Shown here in pieces: positions 27,821 through 35,371 of a stretch of 64,000 nt of DNA. The stretch lies in contig NZ_LT670817.1 of the NCBI RefSeq assembly GCF_900129425.1, positions 4,092,001-4,156,000 of the forward strand, in the 5' to 3' direction. Under the pieces are notes generated by a model. That model did not search any database and was not told the origin of the DNA. It saw only the letters and a program-made list of their open reading frames with translations. Every line of letters starts with the position of its first letter. The first letter of the stretch is position 1. The position numbers and the translations under genes are program-made. The stretch comes from Bradyrhizobium erythrophlei (GTDB lineage Bacteria; Pseudomonadota; Alphaproteobacteria; Rhizobiales; Xanthobacteraceae).

Positions 27821-28015
27821 TTAGATCATTTCGATGGGGACCGCCCATTTTATCGCCAGCTTAATCCATTCCCCGGCCACTCGCAGCCACGCTTCCTTGT
27901 CGAGCGGGCTTATCGCCTTGCTCTCGGCATTCATCAGCTTGCTTGCAGAACCAGGCTGCTTCTTCTTCGGAATGGCGAAGCAGATAGCGCACAATAGGGA
28001 CCACTGCAAAATCAA
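27821..28015 (-). CDS. Hypothetical protein fragment
   Basis: Up to 64 residues. The C-terminal half, SPLDKEAWLRVAGEWIKLA, matches a recurrent ending (D.E.WLRLA.EW.KLA) of small Bradyrhizobium helical proteins, but the N-terminal half does not look like them. Possibly a chimaeric or truncated gene. Confidence 0.35.
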   Translation of the reverse strand: MILQWSLLCAICFAIPKKKQPGSASKLMNAESKAISPLDKEAWLRVAGEWIKLAIKWAVPIEMI

Positions 28016-28294
28016 AAGGGACCAGCCCGCGAACGGCGGATGGAAAGGGGTCAGTACCCGCCGCCCGGTGCTATCCTAATAGGACACTCAATATTTAAAA
28101 TTAGGACGGAACGATTTATCTTGGGGGTTCTTGGTACCTTAACATTCGGCGATCCTATCCCCGAAAGCCAAGCCACCGACCGGTCGACATTTTGCCCAAT
28201 GCCCGGCGAGAGGTCTCGAGCGGTCTCAGATGCCCCGCTGAGGCCGTTTTGCTTGGACTCGGGATGAGAAATTAGGACAGATGCACGCCTAAAA

Positions 28295-28316
28295 GAGGCC
28301 GCCAACTGGGGCGCCT
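28295..28316. repeat. Hairpin repeat, copy 2
   Basis: GAGGCCGCCAACTGGGGCGCC, a variant with TGG in place of the loop TGA and a weakened second arm. It stands 13 bases before the start of the zinc-ribbon gene at 28329. Confidence 0.55.
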
Positions 28317-28328
28317 GAGAGATCAAAG

Positions 28329-28490
28329 ATGAAAAAGTTATCCACGCAGCAGACCGAGATTAAATGTCCGGCATGCGGTGGTACCGGATTTCCAACGGTC
28401 ACGCAGCCAGTGCAGCCGGGTCGAAAAATCTATCCTACGCCGTGCGAGGAATGCGGTGGTAAGGGGCGCATAACAGAGGCCGCCAACTGA
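28329..28490 (+). CDS. Small zinc-ribbon protein
   Basis: 53 residues. IKCPACGGTGFPTVTQPVQP, then YPTPCEECGGKGRITEAAN. Two CxxCGG pairs (CPACGGTG and CEECGGKG) as in DnaJ Cys-rich repeats, so a single zinc site is likely. The type recurs in Bradyrhizobium. The final codons GAG GCC GCC AAC and the TGA are part of the hairpin at 28477-28498. A frameshifted duplicate stands at 28914. Confidence 0.7.
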   Translation: MKKLSTQQTEIKCPACGGTGFPTVTQPVQPGRKIYPTPCEECGGKGRITEAAN

Positions 28491-28498
28491 GGCGGCCT
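28477..28498. terminator. Hairpin repeat, copy 3, with stop codon in the loop
   Basis: AGGCCGCC and GGCGGCCT form a perfect 8-base-pair stem around AACTGA. The left arm is the last codons of the zinc-ribbon gene, the loop contains its TGA, and the right arm abuts the stop codon (TTA at 28498-28500) of the convergent gene. Followed by TTA on the plus strand. It could act as a terminator for both genes. Confidence 0.7.
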
Positions 28499-28683
28499 TA
28501 CTCCTTCGGCTGGGCCGTTACGGCCTCCGCGTGGATGGCCTTGGTTTCGTACTCCTTGGCGAGCGCGGATAGTTTCAGAGCAAATTCCGGATGGCCAGCG
28601 CCAGCCGCGAGGCGGTGACAATTTTTAGCCCGTGTGCGCAACGTCTCGCTCTCGACTTTTGGCAGTCGACTTCTTCTTGGCAT
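28498..28683 (-). CDS. Small hypothetical protein
   Basis: 61 residues from ATG 28681-28683: MPRRSRLPKVESETLRTRAK, NCHRLAAGAGHPEFALKLSA, LAKEYETKAIHAEAVTAQPK. Basic N-terminus, then a helical region with the ARAKxCHRLAAGAG..EFA.KL phrase that I recognise from many Bradyrhizobium proteins. Function unknown. Converges on the zinc-ribbon gene with the hairpin between them. Confidence 0.7.
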   Translation of the reverse strand: MPRRSRLPKVESETLRTRAKNCHRLAAGAGHPEFALKLSALAKEYETKAIHAEAVTAQPKE

Positions 28684-28879
28684 TCTTGTCTTCTCCAGGG
28701 TCAAAACAGGCCAGTACCCCCGGGTCATAGGAACAGACCGAGAAACGAGAACTTTCTGTACACGTGGCGGCGCAGTGTACGATCAATCCGCTCGCGCCGC
28801 AATTTGTCATGTTCGGTATCGTACAGACAATGGCGCACGAAAGGTCTACAATCTGCAATTGTAAATATTGCAGACGACG

Positions 28880-28901
28880 AGGCTGCCAACTGAGGCGGCC
28901 T
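28880..28901. repeat. Hairpin repeat, copy 4
   Basis: AGGCTGCC AACTGA GGCGGCCT. The stem has one G-T type mismatch. It precedes the duplicated zinc-ribbon gene at 28914 as copy 2 precedes the first, so it marks the left end of a duplicated unit. Confidence 0.6.
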
Positions 28902-28913
28902 GAGTGATCAAAG

Positions 28914-29073
28914 ATGAAAAAGCCATCCACGCAGCAAACTGAGATTAAATGTCCGGCATGCGGTGGTACTGGATTTCCAGCGGTCACGCAGCCAGTGCAT
29001 CCGGATCGCAAAGTCTATCCTGCGCAGTGCAAGAAATGCGGTGGTGGGGCGCATAACAGAGGCCGCCAACTGA
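28914..29073 (+). pseudogene. Duplicate zinc-ribbon gene, frameshifted near its end
   Basis: IKCPACGGTGFPAVTQPVHP and YPAQCKKCGGG repeat the gene at 28329 with a few substitutions. Relative to that copy two bases (AA) are missing after the second CxxCGG, so the frame leaves GRITEAAN and would run on to 29276. The DNA still ends with the same hairpin and TGA in the old frame at 29071-29073. Both Cys pairs remain, so an extended protein could still bind zinc. Confidence 0.65.
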
Positions 29074-29080
29074 GGCGGCC
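29060..29080. terminator. Hairpin repeat, copy 5, with stop codon in the loop
   Basis: AGGCCGCC AACTGA GGCGGCC. As in copy 3, the loop holds the old-frame TGA of the zinc-ribbon copy and the right arm touches the stop of the convergent DUF6894 gene at 29081. Confidence 0.65.
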
Positions 29081-29311
29081 CTACGGATCGAAGCTCTCTG
29101 CGGTCAGTCGAAAAAGATGGCGGACGGTGCCCGACTTGTCTGTGACTTCTAGTCGCCACTCGGGACTGTCGCCAAGTCTTGTGATGATGTCGCGGATCAT
29201 GTCAGAGCATACGGCTTCGGCCTCGTCCCAAGCCGCGTCATCGTCCGGCAAATCAACGTCCACGTCGCTTGAATGAGAGCCTTGACGAAATCGGAATGTA
29301 TAATGCGCCAT
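29081..29311 (-). CDS. DUF6894-like protein
   Basis: 76 residues: MAHYTFRFRQGSHSSDVDVD, LPDDDAAWDEAEAVCSDMIR, DIITRLGDSPEWRLEVTDKS, GTVRHLFRLTAESFD. The layout (beta strand YTFRFR, acidic LPDDDAA, helix, then WRLEVTD..G..... strand) is that of the DUF6894 family of small Rhizobiales proteins, role unknown. Confidence 0.7.
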   Translation of the reverse strand: MAHYTFRFRQGSHSSDVDVDLPDDDAAWDEAEAVCSDMIRDIITRLGDSPEWRLEVTDKSGTVRHLFRLTAESFDP

Positions 29312-29318
29312 GGGGAAA

Positions 29319-29504
29319 TTATAGAACCCCAGTGTGCAAATGGCGGCTTAAACCATCCGAACTCCAAGTCTTATTACCGCACTGACATTCGAACATGCGA
29401 AAGGTGCGCCCAGAAGACGTGTCCAGCATGCTTGTGATAAACTTAGGTTGCTCCCCGCATGTTAAGCAGCGGAGAGAGGTTGGCTGTCGTGCCGGTTTTC
29501 TCAT
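29319..29504 (-). CDS. Small zinc-finger-like hypothetical protein
   Basis: 61 residues: MRKPARQPTSLRCLTCGEQP, KFITSMLDTSSGRTFRMFEC, QCGNKTWSSD. A CxxC (CLTCGEQP) and a CxCG (ECQCGNKTW) frame a beta hairpin, the pattern of a small zinc ribbon. 7 bases upstream of the DUF6894 gene on the same strand, so likely co-transcribed. Confidence 0.6.
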   Translation of the reverse strand: MRKPARQPTSLRCLTCGEQPKFITSMLDTSSGRTFRMFECQCGNKTWSSDGLSRHLHTGVL

Positions 29505-29701
29505 GCCCGCACAGAATGCCGGGAAGAGCCTGCGGGCAAGTTAAAAGATGGTCATCCGTACCAAGCACTTGGCGGCGCGGTGCGATCACGCCCGCTTGAA
29601 GGGGTAGCCGCTTTTCTAACGCGCAATTTACTGGTGTTGACGAGACGAATTCCTATGTCAGCTGCATTAAGAGATTAACATGTTAAGTGAAAGCCTTCAC
29701 C

Positions 29702-29941
29702 ATGGATTGTCGCCACACCAAGCTCAAGGGGACTGTGTTCGGCATCCATGATTGGCTTAACTATCTACAGGATCAAGCGGCCAAGTATCGGAGACTTGTC
29801 GAGCAGGCCGATGATCCTTTCGTCAAAGCCGAACTGCTTGCGTTGGCATCAGTCTGCGACGAGATCGCCGATAACATCGAAGATCATCTGACAGGCGGGG
29901 AAGACGCTGCGCCGCGTAGCCCCTCGTCAAGGCTGTCGTGA
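29702..29941 (+). CDS. Small helical hypothetical protein
   Basis: 79 residues from ATG 29702 (a GTG at 29687 is open in frame): MDCRHTKLKGTVFGIHDWLN, YLQDQAAKYRRLVEQADDPF, VKAELLALASVCDEIADNIE, DHLTGG. The phrase AAKYR.L.EQADDP..K.ELL.LAS.C.E.A..IED is a known helical pattern of small Rhizobiales proteins. A decayed duplicate lies at 26993-27229. Confidence 0.65.
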   Translation: MDCRHTKLKGTVFGIHDWLNYLQDQAAKYRRLVEQADDPFVKAELLALASVCDEIADNIEDHLTGGEDAAPRSPSSRLS

Positions 29942-29944
29942 AAG

Positions 29945-29965
29945 AGGCTGCCAATTAAGCGGCCT
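29945..29965. repeat. Hairpin repeat, copy 6
   Basis: AGGCTGCC AATTAA GCGGCCT. The loop now holds TAA, which is the remnant of the AAN-stop ending, a few bases after the real stop of the gene at 29702. Its right arm abuts the stop of the convergent gene at 29965. Confidence 0.55.
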
Positions 29966-30144
29966 TACTCTGGTTTGCGGCTCAGTCGGATCACGAAACG
30001 CACCCCGTTCCAAAGCTCAACGTCGTGCCCATCGATGAGGCGCTTGGCCTTCTCTATCGCCTCGGCGTCATCAGCGCAGACTAGCGAGTCAAACCCAATA
30101 AAATTCCCGTCGTGCCCGACGGTGTAGGCTCTGTACTCTGCCAC
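29965..30144 (-). CDS. Small hypothetical protein, paralogue of the one at 17575
   Basis: 59 residues from GTG 30142-30144: AEYRAYTVGHDGNFIGFDSL, VCADDAEAIEKAKRLIDGHD, VELWNGVRFVIRL. Shares YRAYxVG..G.F....L.C.DD.EAI..AK.LIDGHDVELW with the 17575 protein. Typical small Bradyrhizobium protein of unknown role. Confidence 0.65.
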   Translation of the reverse strand: MAEYRAYTVGHDGNFIGFDSLVCADDAEAIEKAKRLIDGHDVELWNGVRFVIRLSRKPE

Positions 30145-30274
30145 TGCAAAAATCCCCTGACAGATGCCCGACGATAGCGGGCGCGAAGAATAAAATCCGT
30201 CCGATAGCCGACATAAATTCAAATTAGGCCGCTGCGAAATTCAAATTGGGCCACTAGGATCGAAACGGGCCAGT

Positions 30275-31369
30275 TGTCCTTGTCGGAAACTCAATCCGGC
30301 TAGTAAGCGCAGTCGAATCGGGTGATGCTCTTAGTTCATGAGAGATGTTTTTAGCTTGATTTGGTTGGCGCTGATCGGATTGTTCCGGTCGCGAGCGTCG
30401 CTGCAAGTTGAGATCTTGACGCTTCGTCATCAACTCAACGTGCTGCGACGTAAATCGCCGCAGCGACTAACCTTCACCAGCATCGACCGTCTGGTATTTG
30501 CCGGGTTGTATCGGCTGGCACCTGGCGTGCTGGACGCTTTGAAGATCGTCAGGCCGGAGACCGTGATCCGCTGGCATCGTGCCGGCTTCAGAGCGTATTG
30601 GCGCTGGAAATCAAGACCGCGCAGTGGCCGTCCGAAGACCCCGCTGGAAGCCCGCCAGCTCATTCGCGAGATGAGTCTCGCCAACCCATTATGGGGCGCG
30701 CCGCGGCTTCACGGCGAGCTTCTCAAGCTCGGCATCGATGTCGGACAAACCACCGTTGCAAAGTATATGGCGAGGGGAAGGCGACCGCCGTCCCAAGGGT
30801 GGAAGACGTTCCTTGATAATCACGCCGACGGCATCGCGTCGATGGACCTATTCGTGGTTCCGACAATCTCATTCCGACTGCTCTACGGGTTGCTGATACT
30901 GCAACACGATCGCCGCCAAATCCTGTGGCTGGGAGTGACTGCGCACCCGACGGCGGAATGGATTTCGCGCCAGCTCACCGAGGCCTATGGTTGGAACGCA
31001 GCACCGCGATACATCATTCGTGATCGCGACGCCGTCTACGGTGACGTCTTCATCCGCCGCCTTCGGGCGATGGGCATTCGGGATAGGCCAACCGCGCCGC
31101 GATCGCCGTGGCAGAACGGGTATTGTGAAAGGGCGATCGGTTCGATCCGGCGGGAATGTCTTGACCACGTTGTCGTGTTCGGCGAGCGGCATCTTCGCCA
31201 TCTGCTGCGATCTTACACGACCTACTATAACGCGGCTCGCACGCACCTTTCAGTCAACAAGGACGCGCCGTCGCCGCGAACGGTACATGCCGTTGGTCGC
31301 ATTGTGCCTACGCCATTTCTTAGCGGACTCCATCATCTGTACGCACGTGTTTGATTTCCGACAGGCACA
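30275..31369 (+). mobile_element. IS element A, full-length copy 1 (1095 bp)
   Basis: Left end TGTCCTTGTCGGAAACTC and right end (read inward) TGTGCCTGTCGGAAATCA are imperfect inverted repeats. One transposase gene fills the element. The same ends bound the 1095-base copy at 45746. No clear target duplication. The left flank is not related to the gtrA sequence that starts right after the right end, so a deletion or rearrangement has occurred at this IS. Confidence 0.85.
30338..31354 (+). CDS. Integrase-core (DDE) transposase of IS element A
   Basis: 338 residues, intact. N-terminal helical region with RASLQVEILTLRHQLNVLRR (coiled-coil/helix-turn-helix part), then LANPLWGAPRLHGELLKLGI, and an rve-type catalytic core with Asp in SMDLFVVPT, Asp in IRDRDAVYG and Glu in GYCERAIGSIRREC. 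Single-ORF layout differs from classic IS3. I cannot fix the ISfinder family by eye; IS481-like or an unclassified relative is likely. All three acidic residues are present, so the enzyme could be active. Confidence 0.9.
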   Translation: MRDVFSLIWLALIGLFRSRASLQVEILTLRHQLNVLRRKSPQRLTFTSIDRLVFAGLYRLAPGVLDALKIVRPETVIRWHRAGFRAYWRWKSRPRSGRPKTPLEARQLIREMSLANPLWGAPRLHGELLKLGIDVGQTTVAKYMARGRRPPSQGWKTFLDNHADGIASMDLFVVPTISFRLLYGLLILQHDRRQILWLGVTAHPTAEWISRQLTEAYGWNAAPRYIIRDRDAVYGDVFIRRLRAMGIRDRPTAPRSPWQNGYCERAIGSIRRECLDHVVVFGERHLRHLLRSYTTYYNAARTHLSVNKDAPSPRTVHAVGRIVPTPFLSGLHHLYARV

Positions 31370-31515
31370 GGGATATCAAATATTCCGTAAGCGATGGCGA
31401 AGACGTTTACGTCGATTAGAGTGTGTACGACGCCCACGAGTGCAAAGCTGACGGCTTTTGCGGGTAATGACCGGTTGCGCCACGCCTCGACCAGTTTTTG
31501 GAGCAGAAAATTCAA
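31370..31515 (-). pseudogene. GtrA family protein, 5' part cut by IS element A
   Basis: From 31515 the minus strand reads MNFLLQKLVEAWRNRSLPAK, AVSFALVGVVHTLIDVNVFA, IAYGIFDIP, the first amphipathic and transmembrane part of GtrA-like membrane proteins, which assist transfer of polyprenyl-linked sugars. At 31369/31370 it runs into the IS right end, and the remaining two or three helices are absent from the window. Confidence 0.75.
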
Positions 31516-31661
31516 GAGCGGTCTCTCGTCAGCAAAGACAGTTATTTCCGATACATGATAGTATCACCACGGCCTGAAGCCGGCGTGGCTTGATCTGGTA
31601 TGGAAGGCTGCCTTTTTTGATGATATATTGAAGACCGGGGGTTCGAAGGTGTGGGACCCTT

Positions 31662-32153
31662 TTGGCGAATGCATTCAATCAGGAAGTTGTCAGCTATTCT
31701 CGCATTGGGGGAGCGGCTTCCCTTGGCCTATTGATCGGCCTAATTCTATTTTCATTTCCGGCTGCGGCAGACGTTTATCCCGTTACTGGCGTATGGACGG
31801 CAATCGATGCCGATTTTCCCGCAGCCGCAAGTGAAACCTGCCTTGCTGTTAAAACTTTTGGCGTTGAAGCCGTATCCAAAAAATCTATCTCGGAGATGAT
31901 TATTTTTGCGAAGGATAAGCGCTATGATGTCAAAGGTGATGTCCAAACTGAAACAACAATTAAGTCAATCAAAGTGGCGGATGGTGGTTTTCGAATAACT
32001 GAGTCGTTCAGCAAGCGCGGAAGTTGGCTTGGGTTCAAAAGAAAAACCACCTATTTCCTGAACGTGATTGATCCGCAAACGATAGAAATTCGAGATGCAA
32101 CGGGGATGGCCCGCTACGCAAAGTGTGGGCCGCCCCAAAAACCGCGTATCTGA
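31662..32153 (+). CDS. Small exported hypothetical protein
   Basis: 163 residues from a TTG at 31662. A long N-terminal region and hydrophobic segment (GGAASLGLLIGLILFSFPAA) followed by ADVYPVTGVWTAIDADFPAA form a likely signal peptide. The mature part has TCLAVKTFGVEAVSKKSISE, FAKDKRYDVKGDVQTETTIK and ends MARYAKCGPPQK; two Cys could pair. No family recognised. Base composition is less GC-rich than neighbours. It is not clear which codon starts translation. Confidence 0.5.
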   Translation: MANAFNQEVVSYSRIGGAASLGLLIGLILFSFPAAADVYPVTGVWTAIDADFPAAASETCLAVKTFGVEAVSKKSISEMIIFAKDKRYDVKGDVQTETTIKSIKVADGGFRITESFSKRGSWLGFKRKTTYFLNVIDPQTIEIRDATGMARYAKCGPPQKPRI

Positions 32154-32507
32154 AGCTATATTGTCGCTTCTGCAATTCTGCCAGAAGGTCTGATTCTGTG
32201 CTATATTCTCCACATGCCCACCATCGATGAACGAAGTGCCCTGAGAAAGCAGTCAGGTCTCTCCCGCTATTGAGCGACCACAACCAAATGGGTCTACATG
32301 CTCGACATCGAGCAGTGGGACCTAAGCAGGCAAACCGCCAGTTTCGGTTCCCCTTCCGCCGCAAAGCCGCGGGTTCCTCCCGAGAATGACGTTGTGATAA
32401 TCATCTCGCCAACCTTTGCGGGACGAGACGCTACATGAAATTGTCGTGATGACAAACTGGGTGCGCGGCAGTAGCCTGCGGCAAAATAAGATGCACGGGA
32501 GGATGGC
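32154..32507. other. Intergenic, upstream of the BVMO-hydrolase gene
   Basis: 354 bases with no supported gene. It must hold the promoter of the fusion gene. CGACATCGAGCAGTGGGACC and similar stretches read like debris of a coding region but match no family I can name. Confidence 0.35.
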
Positions 32508-35201
32508 ATGCCAGACGCAATGGTTGCAGCACGTGTTTCAGAAGCGGCGAGTGGTACGACGCAAAAGGTCGACGTCGCGGTTGTGGGTGCCGGGTTTGCC
32601 GGCCTGTACCTTCTGCATCGGTTGCGCAAAGCCGGCTTCACGACGGCAGTGTTGGAGGAGGCTGACGATGTCGGGGGCACCTGGTACTGGAACCGATATC
32701 CCGGCGCACGCTGCGACATTCAGACCATCGACTACAGCTACACCTTCGACCCGGAGCTGGAGAGCGCGTGGAAATGGTCGGAGAAATACGCAACCCAACC
32801 CGAGATCCTGCGCTACCTTAGCTTCGTCGCCGACCGCTATGATCTGCGGCCCGACATCCGCTTTCGCACAAGGATCACGGCGGCGACGTGGGATCAGGCC
32901 GCGGAACGCTGGCTGCTCACGACCAACAGTGGCGCGACTGTATCGTGCCGCTATTACATTATGGCCACCGGCTGTCTCTCCTCGCCCAAGCCACCTGAGA
33001 TCGATGGTGTCAGCGATTTCAAGGGCGAGGTCTATTTCACCAGTCGCTGGCCGCGTGAGGAGATCAAGCTCGCCGGCAAGCGCGTCGCGGTCATCGGCAC
33101 GGGATCGTCCGGGATCCAGGCGATCCCGTTGATTGCCGAGCAGGCGGCCCATCTGACCGTCTTCCAACGCACCCCGAGCTTTGCCATCCCCGCCCAGAAT
33201 GGTCCTCCGCCAGCGGATCGCGTTGCCTTGCTGAAGAGCGACCGCGCCAGCTATCGTGCGCAGGCCCGCGACTCGCTGGCAGGTGTTCCGTGGCCGCTAT
33301 CGACTGTCGTCAGCTGGCAGCTGAGCGATGCCGAGCGCCGCGAGCGCTTCGAGACGGCGTGGGCCGCCGGCGATCTCGTCTACATACTGACCCAGCTCTG
33401 GGCTGACCAGGGCGTCGACTTCGAGGGCAACGCGGTGCTCGCCGACCTGGTCCGCGAGAAAATCCGTGAGATCGTCAAAAACCCCGAAACGGCGGCAGCG
33501 CTGACCCCTCACGACCATCCGTTTGGGGCCAAGCGTCCCTGCCTCGATACCAACTACTACGCCACCTACAACCGTCCCAACGTCACGCTGGTGAACCTGC
33601 GGCAGGAGCCGATCAAGTCGATCACGGTCTCCGGCATCAAGACCGACAAGCGCACGGCCGACCTCGACGTGATCGTGTTCGCCACTGGATTCGACGCCAT
33701 GACCGGCGCGATCAGGGCCGTGCACCCAATCACGGGCCGCGGCGGAAAATCGCTGTCTGACGTCTGGACCCACGGCCCGCAGACCTATCTCGGCCTCACC
33801 GTGGCGGGCTTCCCCAACCTGTTCATGATCACCGGCCCAGGCAGCCCGTCGGTGCTGTCGAACATGGCCGTGTCGATCGAGCAGCACGTGGACTGGGTCG
33901 TCGACCGCCTGATCGCGATGCGCGAGGCCGGCTTCACCACGATCGAGGCAACCGAAACGGCGCAGGCGGGCTGGGCGCAACATATGGCCGACTGCTCAAC
34001 GCTCACGCTGCATCGGCTGGCCAACACCTGGTACACCGGCGCCAACGTTCCCGGCAAAGCGCAGGGCGTGATGCCCTATCCCGGCGGCGTCGGCCCTTAC
34101 CGCAGCATCTGCAACGAGGTCGTTAGCCATAATATGCTGGGCTTTAAGCTCACCGGCCCCAACGGCGCCGAGCAGTGCAACGACGGCCAGATCGTTCGCC
34201 TGCAACCGGACGTGCGGCTGGTGCTGAACATGCTGGCGGACATGAAGTTGCCGCCGCTGGAATGTTTCGGAGCCCAGGGGGCGCGCGACTTTCTGGCTGC
34301 ATTCAATGCCGCCCGTCCTGCCGGCCGGCCGGTCGGCGACGTTGTCGATGGCACACTCCCGGTCACCGGCGGCTCGCTGCCCTACCGTCTCTATCGGCCA
34401 GCGACGCCGGGACCACATCCGATTGTGGTCTATTTCCATGGCGGCGGCTGGGTGTTGGGTGACCAGGTATCCGACGAACCGTTTTGCCGTGACATGTGCC
34501 GGCGTAGCGGGATGATCTTCGTCAGCGTCGGTTACCGGCATGCGCCCGAACACCGCTTCCCGACAGCGGCAGAGGATGGCTACGCGGCGATGCGGTGGAT
34601 CGCCGAGCATGCGGCTGACCTCGGCGGCAAACCGGGACCGGTGATGGTCGCGGGCTGGAGCGCCGGCGCCAACGTCGCTGCTGTCACCTGCCAGTTGGCG
34701 CGCGACCGCGGTGGCCCGCAGATCTCAGGCCAGCTTTTGGTATGCCCAGTTACCGACTGCACTTTCGACCGCCCGTCTTACAACGACAACGCGACGGGCT
34801 ACTTCCTGACGCGCTCGTTGATGTTCTGGTTCTGGGACCTGTACTGTTCGCCTGCCGACCGAACCGATCCGCGCGTGTCGCCACTGCGCGGCAAACTCCA
34901 GGGCTTGCCTCCGGCGTTCGTGGCGACCTGCGAGTTCGATCCGCTGCGCGACGAGGGTGTCGCTTACGCCGAAGCCATGGCTGCCGCCGGTGTGCCGGTA
35001 GAGCAACTTAAAGCTCGCGGTCACTTCCACACGTCCTTGACCATGGTCGATGTGGTGATCACCGGCGTCAGCGGGCGGGTGCAGATGGCCGACGCTTTGC
35101 GCCGGTTCGCTGGGCTTCCCCCGGCATGGAGAGAAGGTGACGTGGGTTTCCGACCAAGTCAGGTTGTCGCGCCGCACGAAATCGCTTCAGCTGCGGAGTA
35201 G
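32508..35201 (+). CDS. Baeyer-Villiger monooxygenase fused to an alpha/beta hydrolase
   Basis: 897 residues in one frame. Residues about 1-560 are a type I BVMO: FAD site VGAGFAG, motif GGTWYWNRYPGARCD, NADPH site GTGSSG, and the BVMO fingerprint region at 171-182, FKGEVYFTSRWP, in which the usual central His is Phe177. Residues about 600-880 are an HSL-type hydrolase: oxyanion motif HGGGW (His644), nucleophile GWSAG (Ser718), acid EFDPLRDEG and base GHFHTS. A BVMO turns ketones into esters or lactones and the hydrolase would open them, so one polypeptide could carry out ketone cleavage. SD GGGAGG lies 7 bases before ATG 32508. No regulator or partner is adjacent. Substrate unknown. Confidence 0.9.
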   Translation: MPDAMVAARVSEAASGTTQKVDVAVVGAGFAGLYLLHRLRKAGFTTAVLEEADDVGGTWYWNRYPGARCDIQTIDYSYTFDPELESAWKWSEKYATQPEILRYLSFVADRYDLRPDIRFRTRITAATWDQAAERWLLTTNSGATVSCRYYIMATGCLSSPKPPEIDGVSDFKGEVYFTSRWPREEIKLAGKRVAVIGTGSSGIQAIPLIAEQAAHLTVFQRTPSFAIPAQNGPPPADRVALLKSDRASYRAQARDSLAGVPWPLSTVVSWQLSDAERRERFETAWAAGDLVYILTQLWADQGVDFEGNAVLADLVREKIREIVKNPETAAALTPHDHPFGAKRPCLDTNYYATYNRPNVTLVNLRQEPIKSITVSGIKTDKRTADLDVIVFATGFDAMTGAIRAVHPITGRGGKSLSDVWTHGPQTYLGLTVAGFPNLFMITGPGSPSVLSNMAVSIEQHVDWVVDRLIAMREAGFTTIEATETAQAGWAQHMADCSTLTLHRLANTWYTGANVPGKAQGVMPYPGGVGPYRSICNEVVSHNMLGFKLTGPNGAEQCNDGQIVRLQPDVRLVLNMLADMKLPPLECFGAQGARDFLAAFNAARPAGRPVGDVVDGTLPVTGGSLPYRLYRPATPGPHPIVVYFHGGGWVLGDQVSDEPFCRDMCRRSGMIFVSVGYRHAPEHRFPTAAEDGYAAMRWIAEHAADLGGKPGPVMVAGWSAGANVAAVTCQLARDRGGPQISGQLLVCPVTDCTFDRPSYNDNATGYFLTRSLMFWFWDLYCSPADRTDPRVSPLRGKLQGLPPAFVATCEFDPLRDEGVAYAEAMAAAGVPVEQLKARGHFHTSLTMVDVVITGVSGRVQMADALRRFAGLPPAWREGDVGFRPSQVVAPHEIASAAE

Positions 35202-35371
35202 CACGCGGGAACAACAGACACGCTGGCTGCTGCGTGCAGCCGGCGATCTGGGGTCGGTCGAGCGCTCTTCGAGGGCCGCCCGTCATGCGATTCCCGCGAT
35301 CTATCAATATCGTCAGTTCCCCGTTGCAGGTGGATTGATGAGCTATGGACCTAAACTAGAGGACAAATCCC

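Noticed and set aside
28640..29011. Minus-strand frame of 128 codons between the duplicated zinc-ribbon genes
   Set aside because: It overlaps the real small gene at 28498 and runs antisense through the zinc-ribbon copy; its sequence has no family features.
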